Shown one piece after another: positions 1 to 7,640 of a stretch of DNA of 34,287 nucleotides (within the stretch, counting starts at the first letter, position 1; each line of letters begins with the position of its first letter). A program made the translations under genes and the position numbers. The notes below the pieces were generated by a model. The model had not been told where the DNA came from, made no database searches, and was given only the letters and a program-made list of their open reading frames with translations. The stretch comes from Mycobacterium sp. AT1 (GTDB taxonomy: Bacteria; Actinomycetota; Actinomycetes; Mycobacteriales; Mycobacteriaceae), in NCBI RefSeq assembly GCF_002043095.1, contig NZ_MVOC01000071.1, forward strand, positions 1-34,287, in the 5' to 3' direction.

Positions 1-24
1 GCGGCCCGGGCCGCCCACCTCTGA
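1..24 (+). CDS. Possible 3' end of an upstream gene (partial)
   Basis: The first bases read as seven sense codons (AARAAHL) followed by TGA at 22-24. This stop overlaps the ATG of the next gene in a TGATG arrangement, which is typical of translationally coupled genes. There is too little sequence to identify a product, and the reading frame is assumed, not proven. Confidence 0.3.
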   Translation, partial: AARAAHL

Positions 25-1121
25 TGTTCGCGCGCTTCCGGGAGGTGCCGCCGAGCGCCTCGGGCCGATCGCGCCACGACGTGCCGCTGGGCGTCGCGGC
101 CACCATCCTCAACGGATTCTTCAATCTGTCTGCGGCCGTACGCAATCCAGTGCCGCTGCCCGATGTCGACCGTGAGTTTCCACTCGTCGTGACCGACCGT
201 CTGGTCGTCGCCCACGACCAAGACGTGATCGCGTTGACGCTGGCTGCTCCTGGCGGTGGTGCATTGCCGCGCTGGCACCCTGGCGCGCACGTCGACGTGC
301 ACCTGCCCAGTGGCCGGGTGCGGCAGTACTCGCTGTGCGGCGATCCAGGAGTCACCGATTTCTATCGGATCGCCGTGCGCCGCATACCATCTGGCGGTGG
401 TGGCTCACTCGAGGTGCACGACCTGGCCGTCGGGGCGACCATCACCACCAGCGGTCCGCGCAACGCCTTCCCGTTGACCGTGCCGGGGTACGGCTCACCG
501 GCCCAACGGTTTCGGTTCATCGCAGGCGGCATCGGCATCACCCCCATCCTTCCGATGCTCGCGCAGGCGGAGAACCTCGGCGTGGAGTGGTCGATGGTCT
601 ACACCGGCCGCCGTCGCGACACGCTGCCGTTCCTCGAGGAGTTGGCCCGCTTCGGTGACCGCATCCAGATCCGCACCGACGACGAGGCCGGTCTGCCGAC
701 ACCCGCCGACCTTCTTGGCGAGTGCCCCGGCGGCACGACGGTCTACGCGTGCGGACCCGCGCCGGTCCTGACCGCGCTGCGGTCGGCGCTGGCGGGACGC
801 GACGACGTGGAATTGCACTTCGAGCGCTTTGCCGCTCCCCCGGTCGTCGACGGCACCGAGTTCTCGGTGTCGGTGGCCTCGACGGGCGCCACGGTCCGGG
901 TCGGCGCGGACGAGACGTTGTTGGGTGCTCTCAAGCGCGAGGGCGTGCACGCGCCGTACTCGTGCCAGCAGGGTTTCTGCGGGACGTGTCGCGTCCGCGT
1001 GCTCGGCGGGGACGTCGAGCACCGTGACACGTTGCTCACCGACCCCGAGCGGGGCGCCGGGATGATGCTGATCTGCGTGTCACGTGCGGCTGGTGACGGA
1101 GAGTTGGTCCTCGACCTGTAG
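24..1121 (+). CDS. PDR/VanB-family oxidoreductase (FMN/NAD(P)H/2Fe-2S reductase)
   Basis: A cytosolic electron-transfer flavoprotein of 365 residues. The order is an FMN-binding barrel with the flavin motif RQYSLCGDP near residue 100, an NAD(P)-binding lobe with GGIGITPI near 168-175, and a C-terminal plant-type [2Fe-2S] domain. The four cluster ligands are visible as Cys314, Cys319, Cys322 (CQQGFCGTC) and Cys351. In this family the protein passes electrons from NAD(P)H through FMN and the cluster to a partner oxygenase or demethylase. About 45 N-terminal residues before the barrel resemble the extension often seen in mycobacterial members. The ATG overlaps a possible upstream stop codon, suggesting coupling to a gene outside the window that might be its partner. 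No oxygenase is present next to it here, so the physiological substrate cannot be named. Confidence 0.9.
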   Translation: MFARFREVPPSASGRSRHDVPLGVAATILNGFFNLSAAVRNPVPLPDVDREFPLVVTDRLVVAHDQDVIALTLAAPGGGALPRWHPGAHVDVHLPSGRVRQYSLCGDPGVTDFYRIAVRRIPSGGGGSLEVHDLAVGATITTSGPRNAFPLTVPGYGSPAQRFRFIAGGIGITPILPMLAQAENLGVEWSMVYTGRRRDTLPFLEELARFGDRIQIRTDDEAGLPTPADLLGECPGGTTVYACGPAPVLTALRSALAGRDDVELHFERFAAPPVVDGTEFSVSVASTGATVRVGADETLLGALKREGVHAPYSCQQGFCGTCRVRVLGGDVEHRDTLLTDPERGAGMMLICVSRAAGDGELVLDL

Positions 1122-1125
1122 CGGG

Positions 1126-1593
1126 TCAGGCGCCGTCGAGGTGGGCCAGCAGGTGGTCCAGCAGCGGGCGCTGGCCCTTGAGCAGTTTCACGTAGGCGTC
1201 GGCGACGGAGAACCACGCCACCCGGTCCATCTCGGGGAACTCCTTGATGGCGCCGGAACCCTTGGGCCACTCCAGCTCGAAGGTGTTGCTGACGCTGTCG
1301 GTGACGTCCAGGTCGGCCGCCACGGCGAACGCGGTGACGATCTTTCCTCCGGACTGCTTGACCGGCGGCAGCGCCACGCGCGGCCCCTCGGGAACGGGAA
1401 GGCCGATCTCCTCGACGAACTCACGCTGGGCGGCGACCCATGGATCCTCGTCGTCGGTGTACTCGCCCTTGGGGATCGACCACGCGGCTTCGTCCTTGCG
1501 GGCCCAGAACGGGCCACCCGGGTGGCCGATCAGGACGTCGTACCCGTCGGCGCCGCGCCGGTACAGCAGGAGGCCGGCGCTAGTGCGAGGCAT
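1126..1593 (-). CDS. Nudix hydrolase
   Basis: A 155-residue single-domain Nudix protein. A complete Nudix box runs from Gly43 to Leu65: Gly43, Glu49, then REFVEEIGL at 57-65, matching GX5EX7REUXEEXGU exactly. The family hydrolyses nucleoside diphosphates linked to another group, using divalent metal held by the Glu residues of the box. The N-terminal part (SAGLLLYRR, then GPFWARKDEAAWSIPKGEY) resembles small diadenosine-polyphosphate or (d)NTP hydrolases, but the substrate cannot be read from sequence. It lies 4 nt downstream of the GIY-YIG gene and probably shares its transcript. Its 3' end is 4 nt from the convergent reductase gene. Confidence 0.9.
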   Translation of the reverse strand: MPRTSAGLLLYRRGADGYDVLIGHPGGPFWARKDEAAWSIPKGEYTDDEDPWVAAQREFVEEIGLPVPEGPRVALPPVKQSGGKIVTAFAVAADLDVTDSVSNTFELEWPKGSGAIKEFPEMDRVAWFSVADAYVKLLKGQRPLLDHLLAHLDGA

Positions 1594-1597
1594 CGAG

Positions 1598-2209
1598 CTA
1601 CCACTCCTTGAGTATGCGGAGCTTGCCGGCCTTGACCATCGCTTCGCGCCGGAGGCGCTTGAGCTCCTGTTGAAAGGCGGTGTCGCCCTGCAGGTTCAAT
1701 GGCAGGACGAGGTTGGTGGTCAGTTCCTCCTCGAAGACCCACGGCTCGGGACGAACCACCCAGGACACCAGGGTGTTGTCCGACATCCACTGGTTGAGGA
1801 CGGCCTCGCCGCCGGCGAGGGTGATCTGCTTGCCGGAGCCGATGCGACGCAGCTCGAGGCCCAGCTCCTTGGCGAGCAGCACCCCGAGCGACTTGCGCAG
1901 CGACGAACCGTCGGCGTTGCCGCGGGCGCCGCCGAAGTGGTAGCGGATCCTCTTGTGCAGGTCTTGGCTGACCGGACGCTTGCCGCTCGCGGGCGGGGGC
2001 GTCGGGCTGATTCCAACGTGCAGCAGGGTGAGGTCGTCGCGCACTTCGCACCCCGTCGCGTCGACCGCTTCGGGCAGGGAACGGAACCACCACCCGTAGG
2101 CGCCGGGGGCGTTCGGGACGGGGCTGGGCTCGGCGAACACCTGCTCACGTGTAAATCGCTGTGCGTCAAGAAAACCCGCGACGGTGTCCGGGCGTGCTGC
2201 GTCAGGCAT
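1598..2209 (-). CDS. GIY-YIG nuclease-like protein
   Basis: A 203-residue protein with the layout of a GIY-YIG nuclease fold. GAYGWWF at 36-42 stands for the GIY strand and LLHVGIS at 62-68 for the YIG strand. These are followed by a basic helix (LHKRIRYHF, 84-92) that carries the expected Arg, and near residues 160-172 by FEEELTTNLVLPLNL, which fits the Glu...Pro-Leu-Asn end of the fold. Family members cut DNA in repair, recombination or restriction, but stand-alone mycobacterial versions are uncharacterised as far as I know. The gene is first of a two-gene unit with the Nudix hydrolase and is divergent from the SGNH hydrolase. The start ATG at 2209 has purine-rich GAAAGGCTGAGG just upstream. 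The function is inferred from the fold signature only. Confidence 0.75.
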   Translation of the reverse strand: MPDAARPDTVAGFLDAQRFTREQVFAEPSPVPNAPGAYGWWFRSLPEAVDATGCEVRDDLTLLHVGISPTPPPASGKRPVSQDLHKRIRYHFGGARGNADGSSLRKSLGVLLAKELGLELRRIGSGKQITLAGGEAVLNQWMSDNTLVSWVVRPEPWVFEEELTTNLVLPLNLQGDTAFQQELKRLRREAMVKAGKLRILKEW

Positions 2210-2254
2210 ACCTCAGCCTTTCACACCGGCCTGCCCGCCGGACCGGCCCGCGGC

Positions 2255-2260
2255 TAGAGT
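2255..2260 (+). promoter_or_regulatory. -10 box of a probable leaderless promoter (SGNH hydrolase)
   Basis: TAGAGT is followed by 6 nt and then the GTG start codon at 2267. No Shine-Dalgarno sequence is present. This spacing would place the transcript start at or next to the start codon, which supports the GTG choice. Confidence 0.6.
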
Positions 2261-2266
2261 GCGCTC

Positions 2267-3070
2267 GTGGCGAACGAGTCATATCAGCGATACGTCGCCC
2301 TCGGCGACAGCCAAACCGAAGGCCTGTGGGACGGTGACGACACCGCAGGCGTGGCGGGCTTCGCCGACCGGCTGGCCGTCCGGCTCGAGGAACTGCACCC
2401 CGGCGTCCTGTACGCCAACCTCGCCGTACGCGGGCGTCGCATCCGCGACGTGCTCGACAACCAGCTGCCTGCGGCCGTCGAGATGCGGCCCGACCTGATC
2501 ACCAGCTGCATCGGGATGAACGACGTCACCAGGCCGGGAAAGTCCTTCGCCAGGGCACTCGAGGACGTCGACCTGCTGCACGACCGGCTTGCCGAGACCG
2601 GTGCCACGGTGGTCACCACGACGTTTCCCGACCTCGAGCAGATCCTGCCGGTTGGACGCTTCCTCGGTGCGCGGGTGCTGCAGATGAACGCGGTGGTGCG
2701 GGCGGCGGCGGCCCGGCACGGTTTCCGGCTGGTCGACCTCTACGAGGCGGAGTCGATGGGTGACCCCGACGTGTGGAGCCCCGATCGCGTGCACGGCTCA
2801 CCGGCGGGACACGCGCTGTTCGCGGCTGCGGCGGCCGAGGCGCTGAATCTGCCTGGCAGCAACCATGATTGGGCGATCTCGAAGGCCGAGGTCGTCAGGC
2901 CGGATTTCCGGTCGCGGATGTACTCGCAGGCCCTGTGGACGCAGAATCTGCTGATGCCGTGGGTGTGGCGGCACCTGCGGGGGTTGTCCAGCGGCAACGG
3001 GCGCGTCGCGAAGCGCCCTCGGCTGACGCCGGTGGCCCTAGTTGCCGAAGCCGCCGAGGCCACCGAGTAG
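2267..3070 (+). CDS. SGNH/GDSL-family hydrolase
   Basis: A 267-residue esterase/lipase-type hydrolase. Block I is GDSQTEG at 13-19 with nucleophile Ser15, the block II Gly lies in NLAVRGRRI, block III is GMND at 83-86 with Asn85, and block V is SPDRVH with Asp173 and His176. All catalytic and oxyanion-hole residues are therefore present. There is no signal peptide or membrane segment, so the enzyme is probably cytosolic, and the ester substrate is unknown. The region after about residue 200 (WAISKAEVVRPDFRSRM onward) is a basic Trp-rich tail with no recognised domain. The GTG start is set by the -10 box 7 nt upstream. The 3' end overlaps the convergent DUF732 gene by 33 nt. Confidence 0.9.
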   Translation: MANESYQRYVALGDSQTEGLWDGDDTAGVAGFADRLAVRLEELHPGVLYANLAVRGRRIRDVLDNQLPAAVEMRPDLITSCIGMNDVTRPGKSFARALEDVDLLHDRLAETGATVVTTTFPDLEQILPVGRFLGARVLQMNAVVRAAAARHGFRLVDLYEAESMGDPDVWSPDRVHGSPAGHALFAAAAAEALNLPGSNHDWAISKAEVVRPDFRSRMYSQALWTQNLLMPWVWRHLRGLSSGNGRVAKRPRLTPVALVAEAAEATE

Positions 3071-3424
3071 GCCCAGTGGGATCGGGGATTCGCCGTTGGC
3101 CAGCGAACTCATCGCGCCGGGGCAGAACGCGGAGATGGCGAGCCCGGTGAACATCGTGGCCGGTCCCAGCGACATGCCACCGGCGTCGGCGACGCGGGAG
3201 GCCGCGTCCGCCACGTCCTGGCCGGGCTGCGACAGCATCGGGCACACCGAGCGACCGAGGTCGGCCGCCTGCGCGGGGTCGACGGCGCCGATGCCCGCGC
3301 TGTCCACGGAGTTGATGAAGTCGGTGGTCGGGTCGGCTGAGGCGGGAGCGGCGGCCACCAGGGCGGCACAGATGGCTCCGCCGGTCAGAAGTGCGATCCG
3401 GGCCGTCATCTTGGGTGTGCTCAC
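3038..3424 (-). CDS. DUF732 secreted protein
   Basis: A small secreted protein of 128 residues with a clear Sec signal peptide: basic start, hydrophobic ALLTGGAICAALVAAAP, and cleavage expected after ASA near residue 30. The mature part has two Cys (SVCPML and AFCPGAM) separated by a helical segment, the standard DUF732 layout common in mycobacteria. It ends in a Gly-rich tail. The biological role of the family is not established. The GTG at 3424 is preferred over the upstream TTG at 3430 because a TAGTCT box lies 6 nt before it. An internal ATG at 3409 is an alternative. The gene converges on and overlaps the SGNH hydrolase. Confidence 0.85.
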   Translation of the reverse strand: MSTPKMTARIALLTGGAICAALVAAAPASADPTTDFINSVDSAGIGAVDPAQAADLGRSVCPMLSQPGQDVADAASRVADAGGMSLGPATMFTGLAISAFCPGAMSSLANGESPIPLGLLGGLGGFGN

Positions 3425-3430
3425 GGCCAA

Positions 3431-3436
3431 AGACTA
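3431..3436 (-). promoter_or_regulatory. -10 box of a probable leaderless promoter (DUF732 gene)
   Basis: Read on the minus strand, TAGTCT is followed by 6 nt and the GTG at 3424. It supports a leaderless transcript and decides the start codon. Confidence 0.55.
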
Positions 3437-3461
3437 CGGCGAATCGCGGTGATCGGCCGAA

Positions 3462-4040
3462 TCAGACGCCGGTCCACACCTCGTCGATCTGGCTGTTGAT
3501 GTCGATGACCTTGGCCTTCGCCGATTCGGGGCTGTCGATTTCGCCTGCCACGTGCTGGGCGACGAAACGCTTGATCTCGGCGTCGACGCCACCGACGATG
3601 CGCACCAGCTCGGCCCGCAGCGTCGTCGACGTGATGTGGATGGAGATGTCGGATGGTCGGGGCTTCTCGACGTCGAGGATCAGCGACAGCGGATGGGCGG
3701 CGACCGCGGTGGCCCGCAGGGCGATCTCGCCGAAGACCTTGAAGCGCGGCTTGTCGATGCGCAGGTCGATGATCAGCTCGATCTCCAGGGGGATCTGGAT
3801 GTCGAAGGTGAGCTGCTCGCCTTGGTGCCGCGTCACCGCCGGGTCCTGAACCCTGACCTTCGCGGTGACCTTGGCGAACTTGCCTGGCCCCTGGGCCATG
3901 GGCCCCATCGTGAATTCTTCACCGGCGATCTGACCAATAGCCGCGGCGACGCGTTCCTCGGTGACGGCGATCTCGAAGAACCGGCGGCCGAATTCCTCGT
4001 ACGTCATGGAGTCATACGCAGTGGAGTGGAAGTCAGACAT
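3462..4040 (-). CDS. Conserved mycobacterial protein, possible lipid-binding fold
   Basis: A 192-residue protein I do not recognise by name. It has no signal peptide. A helical N-terminus (to about residue 45) is followed by alternating amphipathic strands rich in Ile/Leu/Val (LEIELIIDLRIDKPRFKV, then LRATAVAAHPLSLILDVEKP, then ISIHITSTTLRAELV) and a C-terminal helix. Long amphipathic strands flanked by a helix recall tubular lipid-binding (TULIP/BPI-like) domains, but this is only a pattern impression. The start is 15 nt downstream of the stop of the NTF2-like gene on the same strand, so the two probably form an operon. NTF2-like proteins often bind hydrophobic ligands, which agrees with a lipid or steroid theme without proving it. 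Confidence 0.75.
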   Translation of the reverse strand: MSDFHSTAYDSMTYEEFGRRFFEIAVTEERVAAAIGQIAGEEFTMGPMAQGPGKFAKVTAKVRVQDPAVTRHQGEQLTFDIQIPLEIELIIDLRIDKPRFKVFGEIALRATAVAAHPLSLILDVEKPRPSDISIHITSTTLRAELVRIVGGVDAEIKRFVAQHVAGEIDSPESAKAKVIDINSQIDEVWTGV

Positions 4041-4055
4041 GATCTTCGTACCTTG

Positions 4056-4859
4056 TCACGTCCACTGGTCGTCGGCGAACACCCGCACCCCGCGGATGCG
4101 CGTCGGCCGGGTCGCCACGTCGGCGAAGACCACCAGGTGCCGCCCGTCGCGGCGGGCCCGCGCGACGGTGACGTTCCCGGCGCGGACCATGCCGTCCCAC
4201 TGCGCGCCGTGCAGCAGGGCGACCAGCTCGGAGGTCCCGATCCGCTCGTCGTCTCCCCTGGTGAGCTGCGGGGCGTCGCCCAGTCGTCGTTTGACGGCAA
4301 CCTGGTCGCCGGCGCACGCGTCGTCGAGCAGCGCGCCCACGTGCCGCTTCCCGCGACTGGTCGCCCCACGGAAGCCGGCCAGGAAGCCCGCCGTGCCGGC
4401 CAGTCGCTGGTTGCGCAGCAGCGCACCGGAGAGCTGCAGACCCGCGGGCAGGGCGCCGACCCCGTTGCGGGCGAACTGCCACACCATGGCGGGCAGCTCC
4501 CAGAATGCTTGCAGCCGAGCGATGTTCAGTGAGTCGTCGAGGTCGTAGCGCAGGAAGGCGGGGATCGTCATCGTCACCGAGGTGCCCATCTTCACCTCGA
4601 GGGTCAGGTCGCGGATGACGGCGGAGCCGGAGACCACGTCGCGATCGCGGTGGAACGTGACGTCGCGGGGGCCGATGAACGTGTCGTAGAAGCGGGCGAT
4701 CTGGGCACGCCCGACGTGGGGTCGCGAGCCGACGGGATCTTCGATGCGGCCGTCGGGGGCGAACAGCGCGACCCAGCCGTCGCGGTCGTGGGCGCCTGCG
4801 GCCTCCGGCGAGCGTTCGACGGCGGCGAGCATGTCGGCGATCGGCGGGACCATACCCAT
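4056..4859 (-). CDS. NTF2-like (SnoaL/ketosteroid-isomerase-like) protein
   Basis: A 267-residue protein whose first about 130 residues look like an NTF2-like cone fold. DRDGWVALFAPDGRIEDPVG near 25-44 is the characteristic N-terminal block of steroid delta-isomerase-like proteins, followed by IARFYDTFIGPRDVTFH. The C-terminal half (FLAGFRGATSRGKRHVGALL, then a domain ending RIRGVRVFADDQW) is less familiar and may be a second NTF2-like unit. Catalytic activity cannot be assumed because many members only bind ligands. Two ATGs, at 4859 and 4853, are possible starts. The gene is first of a two-gene unit with the amphipathic-strand protein downstream, and it diverges from the small protein at 4983. 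Confidence 0.75.
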   Translation of the reverse strand: MGMVPPIADMLAAVERSPEAAGAHDRDGWVALFAPDGRIEDPVGSRPHVGRAQIARFYDTFIGPRDVTFHRDRDVVSGSAVIRDLTLEVKMGTSVTMTIPAFLRYDLDDSLNIARLQAFWELPAMVWQFARNGVGALPAGLQLSGALLRNQRLAGTAGFLAGFRGATSRGKRHVGALLDDACAGDQVAVKRRLGDAPQLTRGDDERIGTSELVALLHGAQWDGMVRAGNVTVARARRDGRHLVVFADVATRPTRIRGVRVFADDQWT

Positions 4860-4982
4860 TCACTTACCACCCCAATGGCCGTCGGGTGAGCGTCGTGGCG
4901 ATCTTGGCCGTGGACCTGCACACTGGTGTGGTGCGGTCGACTTCGTGTCGGGCAGATGTGTCGGCGCAGATGAGGAGTAGTC

Positions 4983-5336
4983 ATGAACCAGAATCCGTTC
5001 GGAATCGACCCCGAGGATCTCGACCGCGTCATGCGCGAAGCCGGCGACGGCCTGCGTGACGCACTGGGCCGCATGGGCAGGCAGGCCGGGTGGTCCACGC
5101 TTCTCGACGAGTTCACCAGGAGCACCCGCCCCAGGAACGAACCCGAGACCGCGGGTGAGACGGGCGACGGCGTGTGGTCGATCTACACCGTCGACGCGTC
5201 GGGCGGCGCCCACATCGAAGAGGTGTATCCGACGGAGTTGGACGCGTTGCGCGCCAACAAGAACAACACCGATCCGGGCCGCAAGGTCCGCTTCCTGCCG
5301 TACGGCATCGCTGTCAGCGTCCTCGACGGCGAATAG
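4983..5336 (+). CDS. Small conserved protein with a phage-like C-terminal domain
   Basis: A 117-residue soluble protein without a signal peptide. The N-terminus is an acidic/basic helical region (IDPEDLDRVMREAGDGLRDAL). Residues about 62-115 form a compact segment (VWSIYTVDASG, then EEVYPTELDALRANKNN, then KVRFLPYGIAVSVLD) that resembles a short domain seen in actinobacterial and actinophage hypothetical proteins. A strong GAGGAG ribosome-binding site at 4972-4977 ends 5 nt before the ATG and fixes the start. The function is unknown. Confidence 0.75.
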   Translation: MNQNPFGIDPEDLDRVMREAGDGLRDALGRMGRQAGWSTLLDEFTRSTRPRNEPETAGETGDGVWSIYTVDASGGAHIEEVYPTELDALRANKNNTDPGRKVRFLPYGIAVSVLDGE

Positions 5337-5386
5337 GCCGGCGACCGGGCGCGGTCGAAACGACGCGCCTCCTGGGCGGCACCCGT

Positions 5387-5392
5387 TAGGCT
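5387..5392 (+). promoter_or_regulatory. Possible -10 box for the secreted protein at 5442
   Basis: TAGGCT lies about 50 nt upstream of the ATG. A perfect AGGAGG ribosome-binding site at 5427-5432 shows that this transcript, unlike its leaderless neighbours, is meant to carry a leader. No convincing -35 was found. Confidence 0.35.
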
Positions 5393-5441
5393 TTGCCCGC
5401 AGCGTCGCCGGAGGCGACCGTGTTCCAGGAGGCTCATCATC

Positions 5442-5873
5442 ATGATTCGCGAACTGACGGTCGCCGCGGCGATCGCCGGGGCCGCCATTGCGCTGGCACC
5501 GTCGGCAGCGGCCGACCCGGGTCCGATGTTCCCCGACGATCCCAGCCACTACGACACGTCCGCCACCGACGTGCCCGGCATGAACTATCAGGCGTCGCTC
5601 GGTGCGCCGTGCGACAACTATCAGCTGTTCACCTTCGGGCGGAGCCGCGGTGGTTCCACGGTGGTGTGCCACTACATCCCCAATCAGTGGCCGCCCGTCT
5701 ACACGGGCTTCTGGGTGTCGTCGTATCCGCTGAAGGGCGTGCAGGACATCGGCGCTCCGTGCGACGGCCCCAAGGGCGCGGCCCAGGCACCGGACGGTCG
5801 TCCGATGGTGTGCCTCGGAGACCAAGGGTGGCAGCCCGGCACGTTGACGGGTGCGGGATTCTTCCCCGGCTGA
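5442..5873 (+). CDS. Small secreted Cys-containing protein
   Basis: A 143-residue exported protein. The signal peptide is about residues 1-24 (LTVAAAIAGAAIALAPSAAA, cleavage before DPGPMF). The mature part is rich in Tyr/Trp/Pro/Gly with four Cys (GAPCDNY, VVCHYIP, GAPCDGP, MVCLGDQ), probably forming two disulfides outside the membrane. The duplicated GAPCD pattern suggests a weak internal repeat. This type of small secreted protein is common in mycobacteria and has no assigned function. The AGGAGG ribosome-binding site 9 nt upstream fixes the ATG. Confidence 0.8.
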   Translation: MIRELTVAAAIAGAAIALAPSAAADPGPMFPDDPSHYDTSATDVPGMNYQASLGAPCDNYQLFTFGRSRGGSTVVCHYIPNQWPPVYTGFWVSSYPLKGVQDIGAPCDGPKGAAQAPDGRPMVCLGDQGWQPGTLTGAGFFPG

Positions 5874-5884
5874 TCCGTCGACTT

Positions 5885-5917
5885 CGACCATACGGATACA
5901 CCTCACCTGTATGGTCG
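5885..5917. promoter_or_regulatory. Operator-like dyad overlapping the fadD-type promoter
   Basis: CGACCATAC (5885-5893) and GTATGGTCG (5909-5917) form a perfect 9-bp inverted repeat with a 15-bp spacer. Within the spacer ATACA (5896-5900) mirrors TGTAT (5908-5912). TATGGT at 5910-5915 is also a TANNNT box 6 nt before the ATG at 5922, so the right arm covers the -10 and the left arm the -35 region. This is the geometry of a repressor operator. The regulator is not identified. Confidence 0.6.
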
Positions 5918-5921
5918 TCCC

Positions 5922-7589
5922 ATGGATAGCGGGACTAACTTCAATCTGTCCGACGTCTTCGGCACCGTCGCCGAGGCCATTGCCGATCAGACGTTCCTGG
6001 TGTGGCGCGGCCGACGGTTGTCCTACGGCGAGGTGAACCGCAGGGTCGACGGTTTCGCCAACTACCTCACGTCGGTCGGACTCGGGTGCCACACCGAGCG
6101 CGCGGGACTGGAGGGCCACGAGTCCGGCCAGGACCATCTCGGCATCTACCTACGCAACGGCAACGAGTACCTCGAGGCGATGATCGGGTCCTACCGGTCC
6201 CGCGTCGCCCCGTTCAACGTCAGCTACCGCTACGTCGAGGACGAGCTGCTGTACCTGCTCACCGACTCGAAGGCGAAAGCCCTTGTCTACCCGGCGGAGT
6301 TCGCACCGCGGGTGGCCGAGATCCTCGACCGTCTTCCCGATCTTCGGGTCCTGATCCAAGTCGCCGACCACTCCGGCCACGAGCTGCTCCCCGGTGCCGT
6401 GGACTACGAGACCATCCTCGCCACACCGCCCCCCGCGGAGATGCCGACGCCGTCGGGCGACGACCTGTACATCCTCTACACCGGCGGCACCACCGGCATG
6501 CCCAAGGGCGTGCTGTGGCGCCAGCACGACATCTTCCTGTCCTCGATGGGTGGCCGGCCGTGGGGCAGCGATCAGCCGCTGGCCTCGCACGAGGAGCTGG
6601 CCGAGAAGGCCAGGGCGTCGGCGGGCGCGGTGTCGATGTTGATGATTCCGCCGTTCATGCACGGCGCCGCGCAGTGGGCGGCCTTCAACGCCGTCACCAT
6701 GGGCGGCCGGGTGGTGATCCCCGACGACGTCGAGCGGATGCGGCCCGCCGAGGTCCTGCGCCTGGCAGCCGAGGAGAAGGTGCTGAGCATGCCGGTGGTC
6801 GGCGACGCGATCGCCCGCCCGCTGCTCGACGAGATCGAGGCCGGTGACTACGACCTGTCCGGCCTGTTCACCATCACCAACGGCGGCGCGCCGCTGTCCC
6901 CAACGGTGCGCGAGCGCCTCCTGACGGCGCTGCCGCATCTGATGCTGCTCGACGCGGTCGGCGCGTCGGAGTCCGGTGCCCAGATGAGCACGGCGACGAC
7001 GGCGGGCGCCGAGGTGCAGCCCGCCACGTTCACCCCGCAGTCCGACACGGCGGTCGTCTCGGCCGACCTCGACCGGGTGCTTGCCCCCGGTGAGGGCAAG
7101 GGCTGGCTGGCCCGTCGGGATCTGATCCCGCTGGGCTACCTTGGCGACGAGGCCAAGACCGCCAAGACCTTCCCGACGATCGACGGGGTGCGCTGGTCGG
7201 TGCCTGGCGACCGGGCAAACGTGTTGTCCGACGGGCGTATTCAGCTACTGGGTCGGGACTCGGTGACCATCAACTCCGGCGGCGAGAAGATCTTCGTCGA
7301 AGAGGTCGAGCGGGCCATCGCCGCACACCCGAGTGTCTACGACGTGGTCGTGGTGGGCCGCCCGTCGGAGCGATGGGGCAGCGAGGTGATCGCCGTGGTG
7401 CAGTTCGCCGAGGGCGCCGACGCCACCGACGAGGAGCTCGTCGAGGTGTGCCGGACGTCGATCGCGCGCTACAAGATCCCGAAGGCGTTCGTCAGGGTGC
7501 CGAAGGTGATGCGCTCCCCCGCAGGCAAGGCCGACTACCGCTGGGCCAAGGACGTCGCCGTGAACACCGGCGCGAGCACCCCCGCCTGA
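5922..7589 (+). CDS. Acyl-CoA synthetase (FadD family)
   Basis: A 555-residue AMP-forming acyl-CoA synthetase/ligase. It activates a carboxylic acid with ATP to an acyl-adenylate and then to the CoA thioester. The visible core motifs are the phosphate-binding loop YILYTGGTTGMPKGVLWR (about 183-200), DAVGASESG (about 344-352), the hinge region GRDSVTINSGGEKIFVEEVE (about 444-463) and the C-terminal catalytic lysine in SPAGKADYRW (about 531-540). The sequence resembles mycobacterial FadD enzymes of the FadD19 type, which act on steroid side chains, but the substrate cannot be assigned, so no symbol is given. The ATG is placed by the -10 box 6 nt upstream. The downstream short-chain dehydrogenase has the same orientation, which suggests a lipid or steroid degradation context. 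Confidence 0.92.
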   Translation: MDSGTNFNLSDVFGTVAEAIADQTFLVWRGRRLSYGEVNRRVDGFANYLTSVGLGCHTERAGLEGHESGQDHLGIYLRNGNEYLEAMIGSYRSRVAPFNVSYRYVEDELLYLLTDSKAKALVYPAEFAPRVAEILDRLPDLRVLIQVADHSGHELLPGAVDYETILATPPPAEMPTPSGDDLYILYTGGTTGMPKGVLWRQHDIFLSSMGGRPWGSDQPLASHEELAEKARASAGAVSMLMIPPFMHGAAQWAAFNAVTMGGRVVIPDDVERMRPAEVLRLAAEEKVLSMPVVGDAIARPLLDEIEAGDYDLSGLFTITNGGAPLSPTVRERLLTALPHLMLLDAVGASESGAQMSTATTAGAEVQPATFTPQSDTAVVSADLDRVLAPGEGKGWLARRDLIPLGYLGDEAKTAKTFPTIDGVRWSVPGDRANVLSDGRIQLLGRDSVTINSGGEKIFVEEVERAIAAHPSVYDVVVVGRPSERWGSEVIAVVQFAEGADATDEELVEVCRTSIARYKIPKAFVRVPKVMRSPAGKADYRWAKDVAVNTGASTPA

Positions 7590-7628
7590 CCACGACGCAA
7601 ACCGACCACCACGCGGGACGTCGGGCGG

Positions 7629-7634
7629 TAGGTT
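7629..7634 (+). promoter_or_regulatory. -10 box of a probable leaderless promoter upstream of the SDR
   Basis: TAGGTT is followed by 6 nt and an ATG at 7641. That ATG opens a 26-codon ORF, not the dehydrogenase itself. Confidence 0.5.
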
Positions 7635-7640
7635 GACGCC

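Noticed and set aside
4860..6137. 425-codon open frame on the minus strand
   Set aside because: Runs across three plus-strand genes with good ribosome-binding sites or promoters and two signal-like N-termini; composition is that of an antisense frame.
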